Position numbers and translations under genes: made by a program
The notes under the pieces: generated by a model
The model's database searches: none
What the model was told of the DNA's origin: nothing
The model's input: the letters and a program-made list of their open reading frames with translations, nothing else
Shown: positions 25,380 to 34,046 of the stretch, piece after piece
Numbering within the stretch: the stretch's first letter is position 1
How the letters are laid out: each line of letters starts with the position of its first letter
Assembly (NCBI GenBank): GCA_963779685.1
Contig: CAVZZG010000003.1
Span: forward strand, 1,054,001 to 1,118,000
Source of the DNA: CAVZZG01 sp963779685
GTDB taxonomy: Bacteria; Actinomycetota; Thermoleophilia; Gaiellales; F1-60-MAGs149
Direction: 5' to 3'
DNA length: 64,000 nt

Positions 25380-26378
25380 GTGCCGGTCGTGCCGGTGCCC
25401 AAGATCGAGCTGCACGTGCACATCGAGGGCACCGTCCGGCCGGCGCGGCTGCTCGAGATCGCGCGCCGCAACGACTACGCGCTGCCGTGCGACACCGTCG
25501 AAGAGCTCGCGGAGCTCTACCGGTTCCGCAACTTCGACCACTTCATCCAGGTCTGGGTGCTGACGACCAACGCGCTCCAGCACGAGCGCGACTTCCGCGA
25601 GGTCCTGGTCGATTACGCGGAGGAGGCCGCCGGCCATGGCTGCGTCTACCTCGAGGCCATCTTCTCGCCGGCCGAGCGGGTGCGGCGGGGCGCCGACTGG
25701 GACGCGATCTTCACCGGCATGTGCGACGGCATCGCGGAGGCCCGCGAGCGGCACGGCGTCGAGGTGCGTCTCACGCCCGACATCGTGCGCGGCTTCACGC
25801 CGGCCGAGGCGGAGGCCACGGTGCGGACGGCCGCGCGTTACCGCGACCGCGGCGTGGTCGCCGTCGGCCTCGGCGGCCGTGAGGCCGCGCACCCACCGGA
25901 GGAGTCACGCGCGGCTTTCGAGCTGGCGCGCGAACTCGGCCTCGGATCGGTGCCGCATGCGGGCGAGACGGCCGGGCCGGCGAGCGTGCGAGGCGCGCTG
26001 GAGGCCCTCCACGCCGATCGCATCCGCCACGGCATCCGCGCCATCGAGGATCCCGGGCTGGTAGCGGAACTGGCCGGGCGCGGCACCGTCCTGGACGTCT
26101 GCCCGCTGTCGAACCTGCGGACGGGCGTCGTGGCCTCCCTGCCGGATCATCCCCTCCCCGGCCTCCTGCAGGCGGGCGTGCGATGCTCGATCTCGACGGA
26201 CGACCCCGCCATGTTCGACACCGACCTCGGCCGCGACTACGCCGCCGCCTGCCTGTGGGGGCACAACCCGTCGATCTTCTTCGATGCCGGCGTGGCCGGC
26301 GCACTCTGCGACGAGCCGACTCGCGCCCGCATCCGCGCCATCGGCGACGCGTACGACTGGTCGCTCACGCCGCGATGA
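25380..26378 (+). CDS. Adenosine deaminase family amidohydrolase
   Basis: 332 residues from GTG 25380 (GGAGAG lies 4-8 bases upstream). Metal-site residues are present: His12 and His14 in KIELHVHIEGT, His193 and Glu196 in SVPHAGETAG, His217 in RIRHGIRAIED, and the late Asp pair in CSISTDDPAMF. Length and motifs match adenosine/adenine deaminases and the adenosine-deaminase-like AMP, aminofutalosine or N6-methyl-adenine deaminases. Pairing with a permease suggests use of an imported amine or purine. Its last 14 bases overlap the convergent Ig-like gene. Confidence 0.82.
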   Translation: MPVVPVPKIELHVHIEGTVRPARLLEIARRNDYALPCDTVEELAELYRFRNFDHFIQVWVLTTNALQHERDFREVLVDYAEEAAGHGCVYLEAIFSPAERVRRGADWDAIFTGMCDGIAEARERHGVEVRLTPDIVRGFTPAEAEATVRTAARYRDRGVVAVGLGGREAAHPPEESRAAFELARELGLGSVPHAGETAGPASVRGALEALHADRIRHGIRAIEDPGLVAELAGRGTVLDVCPLSNLRTGVVASLPDHPLPGLLQAGVRCSISTDDPAMFDTDLGRDYAAACLWGHNPSIFFDAGVAGALCDEPTRARIRAIGDAYDWSLTPR

Positions 26379-27261
26379 CGACGGCGTCCGAGGCCGCGGT
26401 CGTCTCACCGAGGTCGTTCGTGGCCCGTACGGCCACGCGGATCGCGTGGCCGGCGTCCTCGGGCACCGGCGTGTAGGTCGGCGCAGTCGCGTCGGGGATG
26501 GCGCTGCAGACGTCGTCGTCGCAGCGCTCCCACTGCAGGGTGAGGATCGCGTCCGCCGGCGTCCACACGCCCGGATCGGCCGCCAGGTCGCTGCCGACCT
26601 CCGGGAAGCCCAGGATGGAGGGCTGCGTCGTCGCCACCGGCGCGGCGGGGGGCGGCGCCACGACGGCGGTCGCCGCAGACAGGCCGGTCGCGGAACGGCC
26701 CGCGACGGTGGCGGTGACGGCGACCCGGATCGTGTAGCCCACGTCGGCGGGCCCCAGTACGAGGCGGGAGCGGTCCGCGTCCGGGATCGTGTTGCAGCCA
26801 CCGCCGGCCGCGTTGCACCGGAGCCACGCCCGCGAGACGCGAGCGCTGCTCGCATGCCGGAACCGGCCCGGGGTGGCCAGGAGCGAACGACCGGCCGTGG
26901 GCTGGCCGGCGATTCGTGGCGCGCGGGCGACGACCGGCACCTCAGGCGGTGCCGCGGCCCGCGTCGAAGCCGCCGGCACGACGGAGCGCACGATGACCCG
27001 ATGGGGGTGCACGACGATCGGACGCAGCCGCAGACGGGGCGCGGCCCGGGCGACCCGGAAGGCCGGCAGTTCGAGCCGCACCTGGCGCGCCCGCAGGGCG
27101 TCACGCGGTATGCCGTGGGCCAGCAGCACCGTCTCGGGGCGGCTCCGTGCGACGGCAAGCGCGACGCCGGTGACCACCGCGGCCATGGCGGCGCCGGCGA
27201 CCAGGTGCAGGACGCGGGGCATCTCCCCCGATATCGGCATGCCGGGCCGCGGGGAAGTCAC
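26365..27261 (-). CDS. Membrane-anchored Ig-like domain protein
   Basis: About 298 residues from GTG 27261; ATG 27240 and ATG 27222 are alternative starts and the choice is open. An N-terminal hydrophobic helix (VLHLVAGAAMAAVVTGVALAVA) is a signal or anchor. Two Ig-like modules follow: one with SRAWLRCNAAGGGCNTIPDA and VGYTIRVAVTATVAG, the other with LQWERCDDDVCSAIPDATAPTYTPVPEDAGHAIRVAVRATND. This module, with two Cys and the 'VGxxIRVxVTATN' strand, is characteristic of Thermoleophilia secreted proteins. Binding role assumed, ligand unknown. Confidence 0.72.
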   Translation of the reverse strand: MTSPRPGMPISGEMPRVLHLVAGAAMAAVVTGVALAVARSRPETVLLAHGIPRDALRARQVRLELPAFRVARAAPRLRLRPIVVHPHRVIVRSVVPAASTRAAAPPEVPVVARAPRIAGQPTAGRSLLATPGRFRHASSARVSRAWLRCNAAGGGCNTIPDADRSRLVLGPADVGYTIRVAVTATVAGRSATGLSAATAVVAPPPAAPVATTQPSILGFPEVGSDLAADPGVWTPADAILTLQWERCDDDVCSAIPDATAPTYTPVPEDAGHAIRVAVRATNDLGETTAASDAVVIAA

Positions 27262-27314
27262 GCGGAAGGTGGATAAACCTCAGCATTCCGGCCCGTCCGT
27301 CGATCCGGAAGAGC

Positions 27315-29951
27315 ATGGCCCCAGCGCGTGCCCTCGTCGCCATGCTCGCCGCATCTTTGCTCGCGGCCGCACCGGCACACGCAGCGACGGTCACGGGCGT
27401 CGTCGCAGCGGTCGAACCGGGCGCTCTGGTCGTGGCGAAGTCGAACGGCCACCTCGTGCGGGTCGTGACGCGCGGACGCGCGTCACTGGGCCAGAAGGTG
27501 ACCATCGCCGGCGCGAAGGTGAAGGCCACCAGGGGGCCCGCGAAGTTCGTCGTGCTCGGCGTCGTCGTCACCCACGCCTGGCACCGGCTCGATCTCGCCG
27601 ACGGCGGAGCCGGGATCGCCGTCACGTCCACCACGGCGCGCGCAGACGGGTCGGGCGTGAAGTTGACGGTCAAGGCGTCCCACGGGGCACTGGTCGCGAT
27701 CACCGGAGCCGCGACTCGCCCCGCCGCCTCCGCCGGCGTGACAGGCGTCGTCACGGCGACGGCGCCGGGGCTCGTCGTGCTGCGCCTGGCAACGGGCGCC
27801 AACGTCGCCGTGGCGACCGCAAGCGCGGCCACGATCGGTCGCAACTACCAGTTGAGCGCCATCGCCGACCGTCACGCAGGCTTTGCCTGGCGCACGGCCA
27901 GGCTGGTCCTGAAGGGCTCGGGCAAGGGCGTTCCCGCCGGGCGGTTCGAGGTCCGGGGCACGCTGCTGGCGCTCTCGGCCGAATCCGCGGTCGTGCAGCA
28001 CGGCGGCGTCTCGACCTCCTACGCCATCCCCGCCGGCGCCCAGGTCGGGAATGTGCAGTCGGGCGACATGGTGTTCACGGACGGACGCAAGACGTCGGCG
28101 ATGCCGGAGGTCGACCACCTGCTCTTCCTCGTCCGGCCGCTGGTCGCGCCGACGATCAGCGTGCTCGCCGCCCCTCCGGCGTCGACCAGCTCGACCGACG
28201 CCACCATCGCCTGGGACACGGCCCCGGCCGGCGCCACCATCACCTGCTCCAAGGACGGCGGCGCGGCTGTCGGCTGCGCCTCACCGGTCACCTTCCACAA
28301 CGTCGCGATCGGCTCGCACCAGCTCGTCATCACCGCCACGAACGCCGCCGGGATCGATCAGCAGACGACCTCCTGGGACGTGACCGCACCGCCACCCCAG
28401 GCGCCCACCGTCAGCTTCACGACCGGCCCGGCGGCGCAGACCACCCAGACCGGCGCGAGCCTCGCCTGGACGACCGCCGGCACCGTCACGAGCATCGACT
28501 GCACGCTCGACTTCGTGGCGTACGCACCGTGCGTCTCCCCCGTGTCGCTGTCGGGTCTGACGACCGCCGATCACGTCTTCACCGTCACCGTCGCCAACGG
28601 CGTCGGCTCGAACTACGCGACTGCGGCCTGGTCGATCGTGACGACGCCGACCGTGACCATCACCGGCGACCCCGGCGCCTCGACGGCCTCGACATCGGCC
28701 ACGTTCGACTGGACGACGACCCAGCACCCGGCCCAGGAGCTCTGCTCGCTGGACGGCGGCACCGCCCAGGCGTGCACGACCGGCACGACCTACACCGGCC
28801 TGGCAGCCGGCGCCCACACGTTCCAGATCGACGTCTCGAACGTGGCCGGCTCGGGCTCGGCGTCGTTCAACTGGACGGTCACGGGCGGCGGCGGCACCCC
28901 GACCGTGACGATCTCGACCCACCCCGTCGCGGTGACGACGGCGACCACCGCGACGTTCGCCTGGTCGACCACGGGCACCGTGACGAGCGAGCAGTGCACC
29001 TACGACGGCCTCGACTACGAGGCCTGCCCCACACCCATCACGCTGCCGAACTTCTCGGTCGGCACCCACGTGTTCACCGTGCAGGTGAGCGGCCCGGGCG
29101 GGGTGGCCAGCGACTCGGTGACGTGGAAGGTCACGTCGGGCGGCGCGGGAGCCCCGACCGTCACGCTCACCCAGACCGCCCCCAGCAACTGGGCCTTCAC
29201 CCAGGCGAACTTCAACTGGACGGTCACCGGCGACGTCACCGACATCAGCTGCAGCCTCGATGCAGCGGCCCCGCAGCCGTGCTCGGGCGTGACGAGCTAC
29301 AAGGGTCTGGCGGTGGGTGCCCACTCGTTCACCGTGACCGTGTCCGGAGGCAGCGGATCCGACTCCAAGACCTCCAACTGGACGATCGTCAGCCCGACGC
29401 CGCCGACCATCGCGCTCCAGACCAAGCCGGCGAACCCGACATCGTTGGTGGACGCGACGTTCACGTGGTCGATCGGCATCAACCAGGTGCCGACGCTCGC
29501 CTGCACGCTGGACGGCGTCGTGCAGGCCGAGTGCTCGTCCCCGCAGACCTTCTTCGGCCTCGCCGCCGGGTCGCACACGTTGTCGGTCGCGATCACGACC
29601 GGCGGTGGGTCGAGCAGCGCCAGCTACACGTGGTCCGTCCAGGCGCCGGGCACCGCCTCTGCGCCGCCCGCGAACACGGCGTTGCCGACGATCAGCGGTA
29701 CACCGAAGACGCACGGCACGCTCACGGCCGCCGCGGGCTCCTGGACGAACTCGCCCTACGCCTTCGCGTTCCTGTGGCGCCGGTGCGACGTGAACGGCGC
29801 CAACTGCGTGGACATCCCGGGCGCCACGTCCAACAAGTACACCGCGACGGCCTACGACATCGGCTACCGCCTGCGCGTGGTCGTCACCGCGACCAACTCG
29901 CAGGGCTCGGCCGCCGCCACGTCGGCGGCGGCGACCACGCAGGCCTCGTAG
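27315..29951 (+). CDS. Large secreted protein with six tandem beta-sandwich repeats and a C-terminal Ig-like domain
   Basis: 878 residues from ATG 27315. A signal peptide (MAPARALVAMLAASLLAAAPAHA) leads into about 250 residues of SH3/OB-like beta strands that recur with 'VTGVV' openings. Then six tandem modules of about 85 residues follow, each starting 'APTVxxxxxP', holding a conserved C-x-L-D-G...C pair (for example CTLDGVVQAEC) and ending in 'HxFxVxV...NWTV'. The last 90 residues form the class-typical Ig domain with LWRRCDVNGANCVDIPGATS. No enzyme motif is seen. It is probably a surface adhesin or structural protein. It is divergent from the related gene at 27261, with 53 bases between. 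Confidence 0.78.
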   Translation: MAPARALVAMLAASLLAAAPAHAATVTGVVAAVEPGALVVAKSNGHLVRVVTRGRASLGQKVTIAGAKVKATRGPAKFVVLGVVVTHAWHRLDLADGGAGIAVTSTTARADGSGVKLTVKASHGALVAITGAATRPAASAGVTGVVTATAPGLVVLRLATGANVAVATASAATIGRNYQLSAIADRHAGFAWRTARLVLKGSGKGVPAGRFEVRGTLLALSAESAVVQHGGVSTSYAIPAGAQVGNVQSGDMVFTDGRKTSAMPEVDHLLFLVRPLVAPTISVLAAPPASTSSTDATIAWDTAPAGATITCSKDGGAAVGCASPVTFHNVAIGSHQLVITATNAAGIDQQTTSWDVTAPPPQAPTVSFTTGPAAQTTQTGASLAWTTAGTVTSIDCTLDFVAYAPCVSPVSLSGLTTADHVFTVTVANGVGSNYATAAWSIVTTPTVTITGDPGASTASTSATFDWTTTQHPAQELCSLDGGTAQACTTGTTYTGLAAGAHTFQIDVSNVAGSGSASFNWTVTGGGGTPTVTISTHPVAVTTATTATFAWSTTGTVTSEQCTYDGLDYEACPTPITLPNFSVGTHVFTVQVSGPGGVASDSVTWKVTSGGAGAPTVTLTQTAPSNWAFTQANFNWTVTGDVTDISCSLDAAAPQPCSGVTSYKGLAVGAHSFTVTVSGGSGSDSKTSNWTIVSPTPPTIALQTKPANPTSLVDATFTWSIGINQVPTLACTLDGVVQAECSSPQTFFGLAAGSHTLSVAITTGGGSSSASYTWSVQAPGTASAPPANTALPTISGTPKTHGTLTAAAGSWTNSPYAFAFLWRRCDVNGANCVDIPGATSNKYTATAYDIGYRLRVVVTATNSQGSAAATSAAATTQAS

Positions 29952-30016
29952 AAGACCGCAGCCAGCTCTCGCGGGCGCGCGGATGCCACGCGCGTGCGGC
30001 GAGGTAGGTTCGAGGC

Positions 30017-30988
30017 ATGACCATCGCCATCGAGCGCGGGGAGTTCGTCGAGGCCTGCGATCACGCTGGCATCGACCGCGCGAAATCGGCGGAGGCCTGG
30101 CGCGAGCTCGCACGCGAGCCGCGGCATCGCGATCTCGCGAGGACCCCGCTGGCTGCGCTCCTGGTCGGCATGGTCCTGCTCAGCGCCGCGAACATCTGGT
30201 GGGCGAGGCTGATCTACGACCGCGCAGGTGCCTCGGGCCTGGCGGTGTTCGGGTGCGCGTGGACGGCCGCGTTCATCGCGGTCGCGGAGTTGGGCAGACG
30301 GAGGGGCCGTGCGCAGATCGCCGCGGCCTTCGGCGCGATCGCGGTCGCCTACCTGCCGCTCGGGATCGGCGCGACGCTGGAACTCGCCGGCGTCGATCTC
30401 GGCGGGGGCTGGCTGGACGGGCGCGCGTGGGTCGAGCTGACCGTGTTCGCGGCCGCGCTCGCAGTGGTCTACCGCTACCGCGAACCCATCCTGACCATGC
30501 TCCCCGCGACGCTCGCCGGGGTCGCCCTCGCGGGCGAGGCGATGCTGGCGCCGTCCGGCACCGACGACCCGCACGGCGGCGCCGGCCTGTGCGCGCTGGC
30601 GATCGCCGCGATCGTGTCCGCGGCGGTGATGGTCGCCGACCGGCGGCGGCTGCGCGACTGGGCCTTCTGGCCGGCGCTGGCGGCGGACGTCTTCACGGTC
30701 GCCGGCGTCGCCGTGATCGTCGCGGACGTGCTGCCCGACCGAACGCTGGCAGGCGGCATCGCCTTCGCGCTGGCCGGGATCGTGATCATCACCCGCGGCC
30801 TCGTCGGGGGCCGCCTCGCACAGCTCGCGACGGGGACGGTGACCTTCTGGATCGGCGTGCTGATGGCAACCGCCGACCAGGGAGCGTTCGCCACCGCCGC
30901 GGTCCTGACGCTGGCCGGCGCGTCGCTGATCGGCGGCACCGTACTGCTCGTGCGCCGGCGCGACCTGCTCGAGCGCCAGCGCCGGTAG
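30017..30988 (+). CDS. Polytopic membrane protein of unknown function
   Basis: 323 residues from ATG 30017. A cytoplasmic N-terminal stretch of about 45 residues (EACDHAGIDRAKSAEAWREL) is followed by about nine hydrophobic segments separated by short arginine-rich loops, for example LLVGMVLLSAANIWW, AAFIAVAELGRRRGRAQIA and FWPALAADVFTVAGVAVIVA. The layout recalls DUF2157-like membrane proteins but no diagnostic motif is seen. It lies nine bases before the OsmC gene and is likely co-transcribed with it. Function unknown. Confidence 0.6.
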   Translation: MTIAIERGEFVEACDHAGIDRAKSAEAWRELAREPRHRDLARTPLAALLVGMVLLSAANIWWARLIYDRAGASGLAVFGCAWTAAFIAVAELGRRRGRAQIAAAFGAIAVAYLPLGIGATLELAGVDLGGGWLDGRAWVELTVFAAALAVVYRYREPILTMLPATLAGVALAGEAMLAPSGTDDPHGGAGLCALAIAAIVSAAVMVADRRRLRDWAFWPALAADVFTVAGVAVIVADVLPDRTLAGGIAFALAGIVIITRGLVGGRLAQLATGTVTFWIGVLMATADQGAFATAAVLTLAGASLIGGTVLLVRRRDLLERQRR

Positions 30989-30997
30989 ACTCGCGCC

Positions 30998-31507
30998 ATG
31001 GACGCAGAACAGCTGCGGGAGCTCCAGGCCCCGTTCAAGGAGCGCTACCGCGAGGACGCCGCATCCGCGGTGATCCTCCTCAGGGCCGAGGGGACGCTCG
31101 GCGGCGACGGCATCGCGTGCCGGGTCGAGACCGGGCGGGCGATCGTGACGGCCGGCCTCCACCCGTCGACCGGTGGCACCGGCGAGCTCGCGTGCTCCGG
31201 CGACATGCTGCTGGAAGCGCTCGTCGCCTGCGCCGGCGTCACGCTGCGGGCGGTCGCCACCGCCCTCGACATCGACGTACAGGGCGGGACGGTCAGCGCC
31301 GAGGGCGAGCTGGACGTGCGCGGCACGCTGGGCGTCGACCGCGAGGCGCCGGTCGGGTTCCGGGCCATCCGGCTCGACTTCGCGGTCGACTCCGAGGCCG
31401 ATCAGCAGCAGCTGGCGACCCTCCTGAAGCTCACCGAACGCTACTGCGTGGTGCTGCAGACGATTCGCGGCGGCGTGACGGTGGACGCGGCGATCTTCAC
31501 GACCTAG
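30998..31507 (+). CDS. OsmC family protein
   Basis: 169 residues from ATG 30998. It has the OsmC/Ohr fold features ELACSGDMLLEALVACAGVTLRAVATALDID (first redox Cys region, here in LVACAGV), a beta-rich mid-part and LTERYCVVLQTIRGGVTVDA with the second Cys. Both Cys of peroxidatic OsmC proteins are therefore present, so thiol peroxidase activity against organic hydroperoxides is possible. Some YhfA-type relatives are not peroxidases. Follows the membrane protein by nine bases. Confidence 0.8.
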   Translation: MDAEQLRELQAPFKERYREDAASAVILLRAEGTLGGDGIACRVETGRAIVTAGLHPSTGGTGELACSGDMLLEALVACAGVTLRAVATALDIDVQGGTVSAEGELDVRGTLGVDREAPVGFRAIRLDFAVDSEADQQQLATLLKLTERYCVVLQTIRGGVTVDAAIFTT

Positions 31508-31517
31508 AGGCCCGCCC

Positions 31518-31547
31518 TTGCAGTCCGGGGGCTGCGCGATCCATACT
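31518..31547 (+). promoter_or_regulatory. Possible sigma-70-type promoter for the second permease
   Basis: TTGCAG at 31518-31523 and CATACT at 31542-31547 with an 18-base spacer, 33 bases before the permease start at 31580. Close to consensus at the -35 (4 of 6), weaker at the -10. Confidence 0.35.
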
Positions 31548-31579
31548 CTCCCCGTTCTCTTCGGGAGGGAGGAAGTGCC

Positions 31580-33166
31580 TTGACGGAAATGCACCATGAG
31601 GGTGCGGTCACGAACGTCGATGTCTCGATGCTCGAGGACGTCGACAAGCTGCGGCACTCCGCAGTGGGCCTCACATCGGTCCTCTTCCTGTGCGTCACCG
31701 GGTCAGCGCCGCTGGCGGTGACGCTCTTCAACACGCCGTACGTCGGCCCGTGGGGGTCGGGCGAGGGTGGGCCCGGTGCCTTCTCGTTCGCCACCATCGT
31801 CCTCACGATCTTCTCGGTTGCGTACGTCCAGCTCTGCCTGAAGGTTCGTGCCGCAGGCGGCATGTACACGTTCGTCTCGTACGGCCTGGGAAGGCCGCTG
31901 GGCATGATGTCCGGCTTCTCGCTGATGATCGCCTACACGATCTTCGGCGCCGCGCTGATCGGCGGCTTCGCGACCTTCACCCAGAACACGCTCTCGACCC
32001 ATCTCGGCCTCGACGGCATCCCGTGGATCTGGCTCGCCCTGCTCGCGGTCGTGATCGTGATGCTGCTCGGTTACTTCGACGTGCAGATATCAGCCAAGAT
32101 CCTGGGCGTCGCCCTCATGGGCGAGCTGCTCGTGATCCTGGTCTTCATCGTGGGCGTGCTGATCCAGGGCGGCAACGATGGACTGCACCCGGCCCAGATG
32201 CTGCCGTGGAACTTCCACCTCGGCGTCGCACCGGGCATCGGCGTGTTCTTCGCGTTCTGGTCGTGGGTCGGCTTCGAGGCCGCCCCGAACTACGCCGAGG
32301 AGTCGAAGGACCCCGTCAAGACCATCCCGATCGCGGTCTACTTCTCCTGCATCGGCGTGGGCGTCCTCTACACGCTCATGATGTGGGCGGTCGTGTCGGC
32401 GTACGGACCCGGCGACGCCATGGCCAAGGCGATGGACAGCGGCACCGCAGTGCTCAACGGCAAGACCATGAGCCCGATCGACGGCGTCCACTTCGTGACG
32501 CCGGCGATGTCGGCGTTCGTCGGCAACTTCTTCGCCGCCGCCATGGACTGGCTGATCGTCACCGGCTCGGTGGCATGCGCCTCGGCGCTCTCCAACGCCG
32601 GGCTGCGCTACTGGTACGCGATGGGCCGCGAGGGGATCCTGCCCCGGGCGCTGGGCAAGACTCACAAGAAACACAAGACGCCGCATATTGCGATCATCAC
32701 GATCGGGGCCATCAACGCCGCCATCATCCTGACGTTCTGGTTCATCAACCACACCTCGCTCGACATGTACTACTGGCTGTCGGTGCAGGGCGTGATCTGG
32801 ATCGTGCTGGTGCAGGCGCTGACGGCGCTGTCGGCCTTCGCCTACTTCCGCCGGCACCACGAGGACGAAGTGCACATCTGGAAGACCGTCGCCGCCCCGT
32901 GGATCGGGTTCCTGGCCCAGGTGTACGTGCTGCTCCTGCTCTACGCCAACCTGTACGGCCTCTCGGGCGTCGGGGTCTGGTACATCAACCCGGTGTTCGA
33001 GATCAACGTGCCGGACGTCCTCTACTTGAAAGAGTTGCAGTTCTCGCCGATCGGGATCATCGGCGTGCTGGTACCCGTCGGCGCGCTCCTCTACGCCTAC
33101 TACCTGAAGAGCGCCAACCCGAAGAAGTACGAGGTCCTCGGGCGCTTCGTGAACCAGGGCACGTAA
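31580..33166 (+). CDS. APC-superfamily amino acid permease
   Basis: 528 residues. TTG 31580 is taken as start because GGAGG (31567-31571) lies 8 bases before it; the next candidate, ATG 31589, would be 17 bases away. About 12-14 hydrophobic segments are seen: SVLFLCVTGSAPLAVTLFNTP (TM1), GGMYTFVSYGLGRPLGMMSGF (TM2-3 loop), FAFWSWVGFEAAPNYAEESKDPVKTIP (TM6 with the acidic substrate-gate motif), then long C-terminal helices. It is not a close duplicate of the permease at 23808. The stop TAA at 33164-33166 directly abuts the stop of the convergent ion channel. Substrate unknown. Confidence 0.85.
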   Translation: MTEMHHEGAVTNVDVSMLEDVDKLRHSAVGLTSVLFLCVTGSAPLAVTLFNTPYVGPWGSGEGGPGAFSFATIVLTIFSVAYVQLCLKVRAAGGMYTFVSYGLGRPLGMMSGFSLMIAYTIFGAALIGGFATFTQNTLSTHLGLDGIPWIWLALLAVVIVMLLGYFDVQISAKILGVALMGELLVILVFIVGVLIQGGNDGLHPAQMLPWNFHLGVAPGIGVFFAFWSWVGFEAAPNYAEESKDPVKTIPIAVYFSCIGVGVLYTLMMWAVVSAYGPGDAMAKAMDSGTAVLNGKTMSPIDGVHFVTPAMSAFVGNFFAAAMDWLIVTGSVACASALSNAGLRYWYAMGREGILPRALGKTHKKHKTPHIAIITIGAINAAIILTFWFINHTSLDMYYWLSVQGVIWIVLVQALTALSAFAYFRRHHEDEVHIWKTVAAPWIGFLAQVYVLLLLYANLYGLSGVGVWYINPVFEINVPDVLYLKELQFSPIGIIGVLVPVGALLYAYYLKSANPKKYEVLGRFVNQGT

Positions 33167-34003
33167 TCACTCGGCAGTGGAGCGGTGCGGATCCAATCCG
33201 TACCGCTCCACCAGCCCGCCGAGCTGCCGGTCGATGCTCTGGAGCTGGGCTCGAAGCGCGGCCACCTCTTCTGCCAACGGCTGCGCGGCCGTAACGGACG
33301 CAGCCTCCTCCGCGGCCTGGTCACCGAGGTGGAAGAGCTGCGAGAGCGAGCCGGCCAGAACGCCGAGCACCGCCACGCCCGTGAACATGATCGCCACGCC
33401 GGCGACCCGGCCGGCGTTGGTCTTCGGGACGATGTCCCCGTAGCCGACGGTCGTCAGGGTCACCACGCCCCACCACAGCGCGTCGCGAAACGTCTTGAAC
33501 CCGGGGTTGGAGCCGTGCTCGGCCTCGAACGCGGCGATCGAAGCGATCAGCACCACGCCGCCCGCGACCATCGCCACCTTCCCGAGCCGGGCTGCGAACT
33601 GGCGTAGGCCCGACGTCGCCATCAGCACGCGCGACACCCGCCCGAGGCGGGCGAGCAGCAGGATCGCGGATCCCCCATTCGTACCCGGGATCAGGTAGTA
33701 CGGGAACGTCAGGAGCACGATCACCAGGTCGATCTTGCCGTTGCGACTGCGGAGGTAGCCGGGAACGATCCGAAGCTGCATGACGAGGTCGACGACGAAG
33801 ATAGCCCACGAGCCCAGGCCGACGACCACCTCGATCACGCGGCTATCCGGCGACGTCACGAACAGGGGGATGAATGCAGCGAGCAGGATCGGCAGGTTCC
33901 ACCGCCGCTGCCAGCGCTCACGCGCCTCGACCTGCTGCTCGGTCAGCGTGGCCCCGTGCGTGTGCCAGGCCCCGCGGAGGCGTTGGACGATGCGGCTGAA
34001 CAT
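33167..34003 (-). CDS. Voltage-gated-type potassium channel
   Basis: 278 residues from ATG 34003. Six hydrophobic segments fit a 6-TM Kv-type subunit: NLPILLAAFIPLFVTS (S1) to RVLMATSGLRQFAARLGKVAM, including the Arg-bearing S4 region ARLGRVSRVLMATSGLRQ, then the pore loop TLTTVGYGDIVP (TVGYGD selectivity filter) and S6. The C-terminal 50 residues (AEEVAALRAQLQSIDRQLGGL) are a likely tetramerisation coiled coil. Bacterial Kv-like channels set membrane potential and potassium flux. No RCK domain is present. Confidence 0.88.
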   Translation of the reverse strand: MFSRIVQRLRGAWHTHGATLTEQQVEARERWQRRWNLPILLAAFIPLFVTSPDSRVIEVVVGLGSWAIFVVDLVMQLRIVPGYLRSRNGKIDLVIVLLTFPYYLIPGTNGGSAILLLARLGRVSRVLMATSGLRQFAARLGKVAMVAGGVVLIASIAAFEAEHGSNPGFKTFRDALWWGVVTLTTVGYGDIVPKTNAGRVAGVAIMFTGVAVLGVLAGSLSQLFHLGDQAAEEAASVTAAQPLAEEVAALRAQLQSIDRQLGGLVERYGLDPHRSTAE

Positions 34004-34046
34004 GGTTCCGCGAGCCGATTTCGCCTCGCGGCAGGGCGTCCCTCCG

